A stretch of DNA of 64,000 nt from Eubacterium sp. CAG:252 (lineage in GTDB: Bacteria > Bacillota > Clostridia > Lachnospirales > Lachnospiraceae): the NCBI GenBank assembly GCA_000436535.1, contig FR886331.1, positions 77,868 to 141,867 of the forward strand, written 5' to 3'. Both the position numbers and the translations under genes were made by a program. How positions within the stretch are numbered: the stretch's first letter is position 1; each line of letters begins with the position of its first letter. Shown here piece by piece: positions 34,367 to 44,086 of this stretch. A model generated the notes under the pieces. The model was not told the DNA's origin. It saw only the letters and a program-made list of their open reading frames with translations, and did no database searches.

Positions 34367-35050
34367 ATGGAGCAGTATAAGCAGGAATTTATAGATTTTA
34401 TGGTAGAGAGTGATGTATTAAAGTTTGGTGATTTCACATTAAAGAGTGGAAGAAAGTCACCATTTTTTATGAACGCTGGTGCTTATGTAACAGGTACACA
34501 GCTTATGCGTCTTGGTGAGTATTATGCTAAAGCTATTCACGAAACATATGGCGATGACTTCGATGTACTTTTCGGACCTGCATATAAGGGAATTCCAATC
34601 AGTGTAGTTACTGCTGTTGCTTATGCTAAGTTATACGGCAAAGAAGTACGTTACTGTTCAGACCGTAAGGAAGAGAAAGACCACGGCGCAGATAAGGGCG
34701 GTTTCCTTGGAAGCAAGCTAAAGGACGGCGACAAGGTTATTATGATAGAAGATGTTACTACATCTGGTAAGTCTATGGAGGAAACAGTTCCAAAGGTAAG
34801 AGGAGCTGCGGACGTTACTATCGTAGGTCTTATGGTATCCCTTAACCGTATGGAAGTAGGTCTTGGTGGTAAGATGAGCGCACTCGATGAGATTAAGGAA
34901 AGATATGGTTTCCCTACAAGTGCAATCGTTACTATGGAGGATGTTGTTGAACACCTTTATAATAAGGAATGTGAAGGCAAGGTTGTTATAGATGATACAT
35001 TAAAGGCAGCTATAGATGCTTATTATGAGCAGTATGGTGTGAGAAATTAA
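34367..35050 (+). CDS. pyrE: Orotate phosphoribosyltransferase
   Basis: 227 residues, cytoplasmic. It joins orotate and PRPP to give orotidine 5'-phosphate in pyrimidine synthesis. The PRPP-binding signature VIMIEDVTTSGKSM is present, with the flexible-loop region RKEEKDHGADKGG before it and KSGRKSPFFMN near the N-terminus, all PyrE-specific. The start at 34367 follows AAGGAGG; an earlier ATG at 34343 lacks a ribosome site. It has its own promoter, apart from other pyr genes. Confidence 0.95.
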   Translation: MEQYKQEFIDFMVESDVLKFGDFTLKSGRKSPFFMNAGAYVTGTQLMRLGEYYAKAIHETYGDDFDVLFGPAYKGIPISVVTAVAYAKLYGKEVRYCSDRKEEKDHGADKGGFLGSKLKDGDKVIMIEDVTTSGKSMEETVPKVRGAADVTIVGLMVSLNRMEVGLGGKMSALDEIKERYGFPTSAIVTMEDVVEHLYNKECEGKVVIDDTLKAAIDAYYEQYGVRN

Positions 35051-35166
35051 TATGCTTGCTATTGCATAAAATGTGAGAAAATGTTTTTGCCAAAGATAAT
35101 GGCTGGCAGCGAAAATGTTTTGAACTATGTTTTGAACTTAACATCATATGAATATTAGGAGGCAGC

Positions 35167-35319
35167 ATGGAAGAAAAGTTATATAAAAAGATGAAGTCAG
35201 TAGGTGTATCTAATCTGGTATTTGGTATCGTAACTATAGCATTTGGAATAGGTGCAGGTGTTATGATGATTGTTAATGGCGCAAGACTTCTTGCACATAA
35301 GTCGGATGTACTTTTTTAA
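35167..35319 (+). CDS. Small single-pass membrane protein
   Basis: 50 residues: charged N-terminus (MEEKLYKKMKSVG), one hydrophobic stretch (~16-38, glycine-rich), and a short charged end. GGAGG sits four bases before the ATG and codon use matches the neighbours, so it is probably a real gene. Family and function unknown. It follows pyrE by 116 bases in the same direction. Confidence 0.6.
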   Translation: MEEKLYKKMKSVGVSNLVFGIVTIAFGIGAGVMMIVNGARLLAHKSDVLF

Positions 35320-35693
35320 ATATGTTGATTAACTGCCTGGTATGGCATATATTTACAGTAGAGGAGAGAGTAAGAAATATTGTAAATTATGCTGTACCGG
35401 GCATATTGCGTTGTTGAGACAGGGGTGGAATATAGAAATATTCAGAAAATAATATCTGGAATATGGATAATATTAGTATTGTAGTAGAGAGTATTTAATT
35501 ATTAATAATTGATATTAATGTTGTAATAGAGCAGAATGATAGAGTAGAGTTAGTTAAAATAGAGGCTGATAAAAATAAGATTAAGCAGTATATGGATTAC
35601 TTAAGACAAAAGAAGTAATTATCCATATTGTAGGGAACAGAATTCAAGATAATGGGAGAATAATAGAAAATTATAAAGACAGGCAAAGAAAGT
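35320..35693 (+). other. Spacer with a possible gene remnant
   Basis: A 39-codon open stretch (35499-35618, ending VKIEADKNKIKQYMDYLRQKK then TAA) reads like the end of a protein but has no start codon or ribosome site near its beginning. It may be the 3' end of a decayed gene. The rest of the gap holds nothing recognisable. Confidence 0.35.
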
Positions 35694-36143
35694 ATGAAAT
35701 TTGAAAAAAATAAAAAGGCTCTAATGAAGCTTTTGTTTATTATATATATGTGTCTTCTTATATACGTTGTATTTTTTGCAGAAGCAATGGGGAGGACACC
35801 TCAGGGGGAGTATGTGTATAACCTTGTTCCTCTTAGGGAAATTAAGCGTTTCTGGAAGTATATTTTTGATAATGATACACTGGGCAGTATAGCAAGGCTT
35901 AATATATTTGGCAATATTATTGCCTTCGTGCCATTTGGAATATTTCTGCCATATTTATCAGAAGGAAAGCTTAAGTTTATATTAACATTTCTGTATTCGT
36001 TTGGATTATCGCTGACAATAGAGCTTGTGCAGCTTATAACCAGAGTGGGAAGCTGCGATGTGGATGATATAATACTTAATACGATTGGTGGAGTTATAGG
36101 ATACATACTCTGGAGCATATACAGACATATTAAGAAAGGATAG
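35694..36143 (+). CDS. VanZ-family membrane protein
   Basis: 149 residues with about four membrane segments. VanZ landmarks are NIFGNIIAFVPFGIFLP, then SLTIELVQL, and DVDDIILNTIGGVIGY near the C-terminus. VanZ itself gives low-level teicoplanin resistance; most family members have no known role. Here it stands alone, without van genes. It is nine bases before the next membrane gene, so the two are probably co-transcribed. Confidence 0.9.
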   Translation: MKFEKNKKALMKLLFIIYMCLLIYVVFFAEAMGRTPQGEYVYNLVPLREIKRFWKYIFDNDTLGSIARLNIFGNIIAFVPFGIFLPYLSEGKLKFILTFLYSFGLSLTIELVQLITRVGSCDVDDIILNTIGGVIGYILWSIYRHIKKG

Positions 36144-36152
36144 AAGATTAAA

Positions 36153-36467
36153 GTGAAGTTATTTAATAAGTACAAGTTCTCGGATAAAAGACAGTCACTT
36201 GGTGGAATAATATCTACTATAATGGGGTTGTTAGCTTTGGCATCTTTAATATATGGAGTGTATATTTCGTTTAAGGCGCAGGGATATGCCGGACTTAAAG
36301 TAGGAAGTCTGGGACTTTTAAGTCTTTTTATATCTGTTATTGGAACAATTATCGGACTGTTAAGCTTCAAGGAGGACGATAAGTTTTATACATTGTCAAA
36401 GGTTGGTTCGATGCTTTGTGGAATACTTGCAGTATTTATGATAGCGGTATTTCTTATGGGATTATAA
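36153..36467 (+). CDS. Small three-helix membrane protein (DUF6142-like)
   Basis: 104 residues, starting with GTG. Basic N-terminus (KLFNKYKFSDKRQS) and three hydrophobic segments (~20-40, ~50-72, ~82-103), glycine-rich. It resembles small Lachnospiraceae membrane proteins filed as DUF6142; this is from memory and moderate. It lies nine bases after the VanZ gene. The ribosome site is weak (AAGGA about 14 bases upstream), so translation may depend on the upstream gene. Confidence 0.65.
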   Translation: MKLFNKYKFSDKRQSLGGIISTIMGLLALASLIYGVYISFKAQGYAGLKVGSLGLLSLFISVIGTIIGLLSFKEDDKFYTLSKVGSMLCGILAVFMIAVFLMGL

Positions 36468-36534
36468 TTAAGTATGCTGATATGGATTATATAGGTTTAT
36501 AGGATTATAAATGATTTATTAAGGAGATATGGTT

Positions 36535-38670
36535 GTGTTTGATGATAATGTATTAGAGCGTTATTCGCTTGCTATAGAAAGAATTGCAGAGATTAATAGT
36601 GAGTGTGAGATAAAGAATAATAAGCATAAAGATTATTTTAATAAAGTGTCAGCATTTATCCTGCTTATGGATAAGCTTAAAAATGATGTGGCAGATGATG
36701 CATTTAACAGTATGTCACTTGAGGAGCTTAGTGAGTATAACCACAGACTCTATGAAGATGTGGCAGACAGAGCATATGATACAAGCTATGCTAATCCACG
36801 CGTATGTGCAAAGGCGTTCGGTGAGGATGCTGGAAAGCTTATGGCTATGGTTTATATGGAGCTTCGTGCACTTATCGTGTATATGTATGAGAAAAGATTA
36901 TCAGATGCTACATCCGTTATTGAACTTTTTATAGAATTATATTGTATATTTGTCGATAATGAAGCTGATGCTGCCGGAAGAAATAATAATGCCCAATATA
37001 CTGATAGTACAGTGTGTGGATGTGAGGCATCGGATATAATTCCAGATGAAGAGTACCGCCAGCTTGGTGAGGCTGTTTACTGGTATGTAAGCGATTACAG
37101 TGATGATTATATAGATTACAGGATAAGAGAGCTTCTTGACCCATCACTTGACTTTGCAACTAAGATTATTATGGAAAGTGACTTAAGTGATGTAAGATAT
37201 CTTTATAAATATGGTGAGTATGTAACTGATAATGAGCTTAAGATGGCAAGACACCTTAATACATTAAGTGAAGAAGCTATACAGGATATGGCACGCACAT
37301 TTACAGAAGGATACAGAATAGGCTTCGTGCTTGGCAATAAGCCGCTCGATAAGAAGAAAACAGTTAATATAAGATATTGCCTTGGTTTTGAAAGGCTTGT
37401 CAGGGCGGAGATAGAACAGTTTGAAAAGATGGGGCTTAAGCCTACTATATACAGGGCTGCGGTTAATACTATCAATAAGAAAATGCATATTAAGATAGGT
37501 TATTATGGTGCAAGCCCTAACAAGCAGATGGAGTTCGACCACAGATTTGATAATGCACTTTATCTTGACGGCGACTTTGTTGAAAGAAAGTTAGGCGCAC
37601 TTAAGAGTGCTTACGAAAAGTACAGTGAGCTTGCAGCGGTTCACGGCGGCCCTGCTGTTATGGAGGTGTTCGGTGAAACACCATTTGAGCCGGAGGATAC
37701 TATAGAATGTTGTCATCTTGATGATAAACAGCAGAAGCTTCTTGTTAAGTATAATAATGAGTCTGGAAGTATTATCAACAGTTATATTAAGGGCGAGGAG
37801 AGAAGCTTTACTATAATAGCTTATCCATCACCACAGATAGGTGATAAGTTCCCAGAGATATTTAATGAGATAGTTAAGATAAATACTCTGGATTATGAAA
37901 AGTATAAGGTTATCCAGCAGAATATTATAAATGTGCTTGATAAGGCAGAATATGTAGAGGTTCACGGACAGGGAGCCAACGAAACAGATATGAAGGTTTC
38001 TATTATGAAGGTTAATAATCCTGATAAGGAAACTGTATTTGAAAACTGTCTTGCAGATGTCAATATTCCCCTTGGCGAGGTATTCACTTCACCAGTTCTT
38101 AAGGGAACAGAGGGGGTGCTTAATGTAAGCAGTGTCTATCTTAATGATATTAAGTTTAATAATCTTAAGGTGTACTTTAAAGATGGTTTTGTTATAGATT
38201 ATAGCTGTGATAACTTTGAAGATGGTATGAAGGGCAAGGCACTTTTTAAAGAAAATGTATTATATAACCATGACACTCTCCCTATCGGTGAATTTGCCAT
38301 AGGAACAAACACAACAGCTTATGTTATGGCTAATAAGTATGACATCGTGTATCTTCTTCCTATACTTATAGTTGAGAAGATGGGGCCTCATTTTGCGATA
38401 GGTGATACCTGTTATTCAAGGTCAGAGGACGTGGCAGTGTATAATCCTGATGGCAAGGAGATAATATCAAGAGATAATGAGGTGTCATTATTAAGAAAGA
38501 CAGAACCAGATAAGGCATATTTTAACTGCCATACAGATATAACTATCCCATATGAGGAAATAGGCGATATAACAGTTGTTGGTTATGACGGCGAGAGAAC
38601 AGCTATTATAAAGAATGGACGTTTTGTGCTTGATGGAACTAAGGAGCTTAATGAACCTTTTGAAGAGTAA
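36535..38670 (+). CDS. M29-type aminopeptidase with long N-terminal extension
   Basis: 711 residues. The C-terminal ~340 residues match thermophilic aminopeptidase family M29. The two-metal ligands appear in order: Glu515 (GEVFTSPV), Glu586 (GEFAIGTN), His619 (MGPHFAIGD), Tyr627, and His666/Asp668 (HTD). Family members are ~370-410 residues, so the N-terminal ~370 residues are extra. That part is acidic and helical, with no motif I recognise. It has no signal peptide, so it should be cytoplasmic and trim peptides. GTG at 36535 lies eight bases after AAGGAG; the in-frame ATG at 36529 is only two bases from it. Confidence 0.8.
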   Translation: MFDDNVLERYSLAIERIAEINSECEIKNNKHKDYFNKVSAFILLMDKLKNDVADDAFNSMSLEELSEYNHRLYEDVADRAYDTSYANPRVCAKAFGEDAGKLMAMVYMELRALIVYMYEKRLSDATSVIELFIELYCIFVDNEADAAGRNNNAQYTDSTVCGCEASDIIPDEEYRQLGEAVYWYVSDYSDDYIDYRIRELLDPSLDFATKIIMESDLSDVRYLYKYGEYVTDNELKMARHLNTLSEEAIQDMARTFTEGYRIGFVLGNKPLDKKKTVNIRYCLGFERLVRAEIEQFEKMGLKPTIYRAAVNTINKKMHIKIGYYGASPNKQMEFDHRFDNALYLDGDFVERKLGALKSAYEKYSELAAVHGGPAVMEVFGETPFEPEDTIECCHLDDKQQKLLVKYNNESGSIINSYIKGEERSFTIIAYPSPQIGDKFPEIFNEIVKINTLDYEKYKVIQQNIINVLDKAEYVEVHGQGANETDMKVSIMKVNNPDKETVFENCLADVNIPLGEVFTSPVLKGTEGVLNVSSVYLNDIKFNNLKVYFKDGFVIDYSCDNFEDGMKGKALFKENVLYNHDTLPIGEFAIGTNTTAYVMANKYDIVYLLPILIVEKMGPHFAIGDTCYSRSEDVAVYNPDGKEIISRDNEVSLLRKTEPDKAYFNCHTDITIPYEEIGDITVVGYDGERTAIIKNGRFVLDGTKELNEPFEE

Positions 38671-38680
38671 GAATTATATA

Positions 38681-38708
38681 TTGACAATTTTTTATAATCT
38701 AATATAAT
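38681..38708 (+). promoter_or_regulatory. Promoter of the polysaccharide cluster
   Basis: TTGACA (38681-38686) and TATAAT (38703-38708), a full consensus pair, are 16 bases apart. They lie ~125 bases before the first sugar transferase. Confidence 0.7.
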
Positions 38709-38833
38709 ATTAAAAGGTTAGTGATAAATATATTATAAATATCTATGGTGCAGAATATATAGATATGAGATATTTATTAATTGGTTATGGAAACAAAAGA
38801 GTTGTGTGTATTCAATGGAGATGGAAATATTTT

Positions 38834-39550
38834 ATGTACAAAGTAAGTGAAGATATCGGTGTTGTTAGTGCGGGCGAGATGTTAGTTACGAAAGATATAG
38901 ACTTAAAAGCGCTGGATCTGAATAGTGCAGATAGAAAAGCATATTTTGCTGTGAAACGTTTTTTTGATATATTCATTTCTTTGATAGGATTGATTTTCGT
39001 AGTTCCAGTAGCAGTAGTTGTAAAGTTGTGCTATGTAATATCGGGAGATATGAAGCCGGTTCTTTATAAGCAGAAAAGAATAGGTAAGAACGGAAAGCCA
39101 ATATATATATATAAGTTCAGAAGTATGGTCAGTAATGCAGACAAGGTACTTGAGGAATTACTTGAAAAGGAAGAGTATAAAGAAGAATGGGAGCAAAATC
39201 AGAAGTTTGAGAATGACCCAAGAATTACAGGTATTGGTAATGTATTAAGAAAAACATCTCTGGATGAAATTCCACAGTTTATTAATGTATTAAAGGGCGA
39301 TATGTCTATTATCGGACCAAGACCATTAGTTGAGGGTGAGCTTGATGCACATAATGGAAATCACAGCATATATGAAAGTGTCAGACCCGGAATAAGTGGC
39401 TGGTGGGGCGCTAATGGAAGAAGCGCAACTACATATGAAAGAAGACTTGAATTAGAATATTTTTACTGTAAGAATTGCAGCATAATATTAGATATCAAGT
39501 GTATATTATTGACAATTGTGGCAGTCTTTTTTAAGAAAGGCGCTAAGTAA
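38834..39550 (+). CDS. Initiating undecaprenyl-phosphate sugar-1-phosphate transferase
   Basis: 238 residues (WbaP/EpsL-type catalytic unit). One membrane segment (~40-65, FFDIFISLIGLIFVVPVAV) is followed by the family signature: PVLYKQKRIGKNGKPIYIYKFRSM, LRKTSLDEIPQFINVLKGDMSIIGPRPL and RPGISGWWGANGRS. It loads the first sugar-phosphate onto undecaprenyl phosphate at the inner membrane face, starting each repeat unit. It lacks the long multi-span N-terminus of WbaP. An in-frame ATG at 38765 has no ribosome site; 38834 is preceded by TGGAA, so the start is probable rather than certain. Confidence 0.92.
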   Translation: MYKVSEDIGVVSAGEMLVTKDIDLKALDLNSADRKAYFAVKRFFDIFISLIGLIFVVPVAVVVKLCYVISGDMKPVLYKQKRIGKNGKPIYIYKFRSMVSNADKVLEELLEKEEYKEEWEQNQKFENDPRITGIGNVLRKTSLDEIPQFINVLKGDMSIIGPRPLVEGELDAHNGNHSIYESVRPGISGWWGANGRSATTYERRLELEYFYCKNCSIILDIKCILLTIVAVFFKKGAK

Positions 39551-39561
39551 CAGGAATGGGT

Positions 39562-40326
39562 ATGAACAAAGATATAAGCGTAATAATTGCAGCACATAAG
39601 AAGTATAAGATGCCAGAAGACGGAATGTATATTCCTATGCAGGTTGGTTCACAGGGAAAGCCAGATATAGGTTATATAAGAGATAATACAGGCGATAATA
39701 TATCGGACAAGAATAAGAATTTCTGCGAACTTACAGGAATGTACTGGTTATGGAAGAATGATAATTCCAACGTAAAAGGGCTGGTGCATTACAGAAGATA
39801 TTTCCTTGAAAAGAAATGCAAGGATAAATGGGAGGCGATAGCCTCAAAGGATTATATTGAGGGTATATTAAAAGACTACGATATAATTCTTCCAAAGATG
39901 AGAAATTATTATATAGAAACTAATTATAGTCAGTATATACATGCACATCATAAGATAGATTTAGATTTAACAAGAGAGATTATTGCAGAAAAATATAGTC
40001 AGTATCTTGATGCTTATGATAAAAGCATGAAAATGACAAAAGGTCATCGTTTTAATATGATGATTATGAAGAAAAAGTATTTTGATAAATATTGTGAGTG
40101 GCTGTTTGACATATTATTCGAGCTTGAAAAAAGGCTTGATATTTCTGGATATTCTGATTATGATGCAAGAGTTTTTGGGTTTGTAAGTGAAAGACTTCTT
40201 GATGTGTGGGTTTTCACTAAAAATTATAAATATAAGGAATTGCCAGTGGGATTTATGGAAGATGAACATTGGGGAAGAAAGATTAACAATTTTTTAAAGA
40301 GAAAATTCTTAAAGAAACATAATTAA
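39562..40326 (+). CDS. DUF4422-family glycosyltransferase
   Basis: 254 residues. DUF4422 hallmarks: ISVIIAAHKKYKMP at the start, DNISDKNKNFCELTGMYWLWKN, and VKGLVHYRRYF. These proteins sit in capsule clusters and are taken to be glycosyltransferases, many adding galactose-type sugars; donor and acceptor are unknown. AGGA lies about seven bases before the chosen ATG. It follows the initiating transferase by 11 bases and a terminator comes after, so these two form a first sub-operon. Confidence 0.85.
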   Translation: MNKDISVIIAAHKKYKMPEDGMYIPMQVGSQGKPDIGYIRDNTGDNISDKNKNFCELTGMYWLWKNDNSNVKGLVHYRRYFLEKKCKDKWEAIASKDYIEGILKDYDIILPKMRNYYIETNYSQYIHAHHKIDLDLTREIIAEKYSQYLDAYDKSMKMTKGHRFNMMIMKKKYFDKYCEWLFDILFELEKRLDISGYSDYDARVFGFVSERLLDVWVFTKNYKYKELPVGFMEDEHWGRKINNFLKRKFLKKHN

Positions 40327-40348
40327 AAATAAGTTTTTAGTTATATAT

Positions 40349-40389
40349 AAAATCCCTAAGTAGACGAAGTTTCTATAAGGGGATTTTTT
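40349..40389 (+). terminator. Terminator inside the polysaccharide cluster
   Basis: AAATCCC plus GTAGAC pairs with GTTTCTA plus GGGGATTT (40350-40385), followed by TTTT. Partial read-through would allow graded expression of later genes. Confidence 0.75.
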
Positions 40390-40472
40390 ATTATAATGAT
40401 ATATTGCTTGGGGAAGTGTATTATCAGGGATGCGTATGTAAGCAGTTTTAATATGGACAGAAAGAGGTAAAT

Positions 40473-41582
40473 ATGTGTATTAATGTTTTGGTCTTTGGAA
40501 TGACGGATAATCCGGGGGGAATGGAAAGCTGTGTAATGAATTATTACCGCAACATAGATAAGAAAGAAGTCCACTTTGATTTTCTATGTAACTGGGAACA
40601 TATGGTATATGCAGATGAAGTTATGGCTGATGGATCACGTATATATACAATTCCTAAGAGAAGTGACGATTATAAGGCATATAAAGAAAAGATGGATGAA
40701 TTCTTTGAAAAGCATGCTAAGGATTATGATGTGCTATGGTATAATACATGTACGCTTGCTAACATAGATTATCTTGTGTATGCTAAGAAGTATGGAATAA
40801 AGAAAAGAATAATACACTCGCATAATTCTGGTAATGAAACATCCAAGTTAAGAGGTATGCTTCATTATATTAATAAAATGAGATTAAGTATGTATGCGAC
40901 TGATTATTGGAGCTGTTCTATGCCTGCATCAAAATATTTCTTTAGCAACAGGATTATTAATTCCACAAGACATCATATTATTAACAATGCAATACAGTTA
41001 CAGCATTTTCAGTATGATGAAGAAAAAAGAAAAGAGCTGCGTGATAAATATAATCTTAATAATAAGAATGTTATAGGACATATAGGCAGGTTCCAGCCAC
41101 AGAAAAATCAGGAGTTTCTTGTAGAAATATTTAGCAGATATCTAAAGCAGGATAACAATGCAATCCTTATGCTTATAGGACAAGGTGAGAATGAGGATAA
41201 GGTAAAACAGCGTATATCAGAACTTGGTATTAATGATAAAGTTATGCTTATGGGTGTTCGTCAGGATGTCAATGAACTGTTACAGGCAATGGATGTGTTT
41301 GTACTGCCATCTTTATTTGAGGGACTTGGTATGGTTCTTATTGAGGCTCAGGCGGCAGGACTGCCATGTGTGACATCTAAGGATGTTGTTCCTGATATTG
41401 TAAATGTTACTGGCAATGTAAGCTTTGTTCCGCTGAATAATAATGCAGACGAGTGGGCGCAGAAGATATATGATACTTTGCAGAAGACATATGAGAGGAA
41501 TAAGAGTATTCCGATGTTAACAGAGGCGGGATATGATATAGCTAGAGAGACAGATAGGTTTGCAGAGTATATAAGTGAATGA
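40473..41582 (+). CDS. GT4-type glycosyltransferase
   Basis: 369 residues, GT-B fold. The N-terminal glycine loop is in FGMTDNPGGMESCVMNYY. The C-terminal donor site has IGRFQPQKNQEFLVEIF, MLIGQGENEDK and the E-x7-E motif (PSLFEGLGMVLIEAQAAG). It adds a sugar to the lipid-linked repeat unit in the cytoplasm. AGAGG precedes the ATG by six bases. Sugar specificity unknown. Confidence 0.92.
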   Translation: MCINVLVFGMTDNPGGMESCVMNYYRNIDKKEVHFDFLCNWEHMVYADEVMADGSRIYTIPKRSDDYKAYKEKMDEFFEKHAKDYDVLWYNTCTLANIDYLVYAKKYGIKKRIIHSHNSGNETSKLRGMLHYINKMRLSMYATDYWSCSMPASKYFFSNRIINSTRHHIINNAIQLQHFQYDEEKRKELRDKYNLNNKNVIGHIGRFQPQKNQEFLVEIFSRYLKQDNNAILMLIGQGENEDKVKQRISELGINDKVMLMGVRQDVNELLQAMDVFVLPSLFEGLGMVLIEAQAAGLPCVTSKDVVPDIVNVTGNVSFVPLNNNADEWAQKIYDTLQKTYERNKSIPMLTEAGYDIARETDRFAEYISE

Positions 41583-41633
41583 AATAACAGCTATTAGTTT
41601 TATATAAAATAAATGTAAGGGATACAAGGTGTA

Positions 41634-42683
41634 ATGATTAATAAATATTATATAAATATACAGCTTGATGAAATAAATAATGCAGGCTCAAAGGCAGTAA
41701 ATGATTGTAATCAGATATTAAAAAATAATGGAGTAAAACCATATACACTTAATATAAAAAAAAGTGGCAATAAGTACTTAAGCATTCTTAATAAAATGAT
41801 AGAATTTGAAAAGATTAAAAAGATAGAGAAGAATAGTTTATTATTTGTTCCACATCCAATCTATATAAATAAAAAATACTATATTGATATATTAAAAAAG
41901 GCAAAAGAAAAGAGAAATCTTAAGCTTGTTTTCTTAATTCATGATTTGGATTCTTTAAGGAAAATGTTTCCGGAATCAGATAAAGAGTTTAAGCATATAG
42001 ATGATACAATGTATGGGATAGCAGATTATGTCATAGCGCATAACAGAAGAATGAAGGATTATCTTATTGATAAGGGTGTCAGTCCTGATAAAATATATGA
42101 ATTGGGAATATTTGACTATTTAACCGATTGTGAAACAGAAAGTAAAACAATAAAATATGCCAAAACATTAAATATAGCAGGTAATCTAGATACGGGTAAA
42201 TGTAAATATATAAAAGAACTTAATAATCTGAAAAAAGATATACAGGTTAATCTGTATGGTCCTAATTATGATGAAAATGTGCTTAATTCAGAGTCAATAC
42301 ATTATAAGGGAAAGTTTCCATCAGATGAAATACCATATCTGTTAGATGAAGGCTTTGGACTTGTGTGGGATGGTGATGGAATTAATGGCTGTAGTGGTAA
42401 TACAGGTGAATATCTAAGATATAATAATCCTCATAAGCTTTCTTTATATATGGTGTCTGGTCTTCCAGTTGTAATATGGAGCAAGGCAGCAGAGGCGGAA
42501 TTCGTCATAAATAATAAGGTTGGAGTAGTTGTGGATGATATTAATGATTTCAACGATGTATTTGATAAGATAGACGAAAAAACTTATTACGAAATGGTTG
42601 AAAATACAAAAAAAATATCAGAGAAAATGAGAAATGGCAAGTATTTAGAACAGGTTATTAATGATATATTAACAACATTATGA
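41634..42683 (+). CDS. Glycosyltransferase, probable galactofuranosyltransferase type
   Basis: 349 residues. It resembles the capsule-cluster family annotated as beta-1,6-galactofuranosyltransferase or GtfC-like, with INIQLDEINNAGSKAVNDC at the start, LKLVFLIHDLDSLR, and GFGLVWDGDGINGCSGNTGEY, then NNPHKLSLYMVSGLPVVIW near the donor site. The presence of UDP-galactopyranose mutase in the same cluster supports a Galf donor, but specificity is inferred. AAGG lies about six bases before the ATG. Confidence 0.8.
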   Translation: MINKYYINIQLDEINNAGSKAVNDCNQILKNNGVKPYTLNIKKSGNKYLSILNKMIEFEKIKKIEKNSLLFVPHPIYINKKYYIDILKKAKEKRNLKLVFLIHDLDSLRKMFPESDKEFKHIDDTMYGIADYVIAHNRRMKDYLIDKGVSPDKIYELGIFDYLTDCETESKTIKYAKTLNIAGNLDTGKCKYIKELNNLKKDIQVNLYGPNYDENVLNSESIHYKGKFPSDEIPYLLDEGFGLVWDGDGINGCSGNTGEYLRYNNPHKLSLYMVSGLPVVIWSKAAEAEFVINNKVGVVVDDINDFNDVFDKIDEKTYYEMVENTKKISEKMRNGKYLEQVINDILTTL

Positions 42684-42828
42684 TGAGAGGGTCAAAAGGT
42701 AAAAAAGTCATTTATGCTTGTATGTGATGACTTTTGAACTTGTGTCTCGTCTAATACCGAAAACGAAAAAAAGGTGCAAATATTGATATATAGTAATTGC
42801 TATATCATATATGAAGAAAGGACAAAAT

Positions 42829-44085
42829 ATGGGAGATAAGATAAAAAAAGTCGCATCCAGAAATGAGCTTATGGTTATTATATGCTTATGTATATATATA
42901 TTCCTGTTAACATTTACAAATACAGCATGGTATACATTTAGTGAAGGCACTAAGGTTTATACTATATTTAAGCTGTTAAGATATGTGTCATATCTGTTGT
43001 TATTTATTGTTATTATGGCAGATATAATAAAGCATAATTACAGCAGGGAAACATTGTTTTATTTAATATGTCTTCTGGTATTTTCATTTATAGGAATGTT
43101 TACCGGAAAAGATAAGGCATTGTTCTTTTATATATTTCTGTTTGGTGCAGCATATGGTATGAGTATAAATAAGGTGGTTAAGTCAGCTTTTATTGTTCAG
43201 GCTGGACTTCTGCTTGTTACGGTAGTGTGTGCATTTGCAGGATTAGCAGATAACTCTATATTGGATTATGAGCGTTCAAGATATTCGCTGGGATTTAACT
43301 GGCCTAACCTTGCGCCTATATTACTTTTATTTGTTGCATTACAGTACATTTATATAAGAAAGAATAAAATAACTGTATGGGAATGTATAATAATTGAAGT
43401 TATCAATATCTTAATGTATAAGTTTACTAACACAAAGATGAGTTTCTTTATGTTAAGTGCATTGTTGGCAGTCGTTATAATATGCCAGTTATCAGCAACT
43501 ATGAAAAAGCTTTTAAAGAAAGCCTTAATATCATTTAAAAAGCTTGTTGTTATAATTCCGGCTATATGTGCATTTATCGCATGCTGGCTGCCATTATATA
43601 ATCCGGAAAGCACTATATGGATAAAGCTTAATAGTGTACTTTCAGAACGTTTATGGCAGTGTAGAAATGCTATAACAAGATATGGCTTTACACTATTTGG
43701 AAGACATATAGACTTTGAAGTACATAATGTACTTAATGGTGGTGTATCCGACCAGACATATTTTATTGACTCAGGATATCTGCATATAGCTATGCAGTCG
43801 GGATTAGTTATATTTGTATTACTTGTGCTTTTATATGTTATATGTATGTATAAGGCATATGCTAATAAGGATTATTATATGTTATGCATTATGATAGTTA
43901 TATCTGTATTTTGTATAAATGATATTTACTTTATCAGTCCGTTTAACATATTTATATTATATGCGTTCTGTGATAATGACACTTTCAAAGAAATACCATT
44001 ATTGCAGAAGTTATCAAAACCAGTAGGTGTGGTTTATGATTGTATAGGTAACATTAGTTCAAAGATGTCAAAGAAAGAACGTTAA
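42829..44085 (+). CDS. O-antigen/capsule polymerase-like membrane protein (Wzy-type)
   Basis: 418 residues with about ten to eleven membrane segments and a large extracytoplasmic loop near the C-terminus (~285-330, with GRHIDFEVHNVLNGG), the layout of Wzy polymerases. Primary sequence is poorly conserved in this family, so the call rests on topology and its place before the flippase. It would join lipid-linked repeats outside the membrane. The start at 42829 follows AAAGGA; the ATG at 42811 lacks a site. It abuts the flippase with one base between. Confidence 0.8.
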   Translation: MGDKIKKVASRNELMVIICLCIYIFLLTFTNTAWYTFSEGTKVYTIFKLLRYVSYLLLFIVIMADIIKHNYSRETLFYLICLLVFSFIGMFTGKDKALFFYIFLFGAAYGMSINKVVKSAFIVQAGLLLVTVVCAFAGLADNSILDYERSRYSLGFNWPNLAPILLLFVALQYIYIRKNKITVWECIIIEVINILMYKFTNTKMSFFMLSALLAVVIICQLSATMKKLLKKALISFKKLVVIIPAICAFIACWLPLYNPESTIWIKLNSVLSERLWQCRNAITRYGFTLFGRHIDFEVHNVLNGGVSDQTYFIDSGYLHIAMQSGLVIFVLLVLLYVICMYKAYANKDYYMLCIMIVISVFCINDIYFISPFNIFILYAFCDNDTFKEIPLLQKLSKPVGVVYDCIGNISSKMSKKER

Positions 44086-44086
44086 T

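Noticed and set aside
42691..42740. AAAAGTCAT/ATGACTTTT hairpin as a terminator between cluster genes
   Set aside because: No T-run follows on the plus strand; the T-rich side faces the minus strand, where there is no gene to end.
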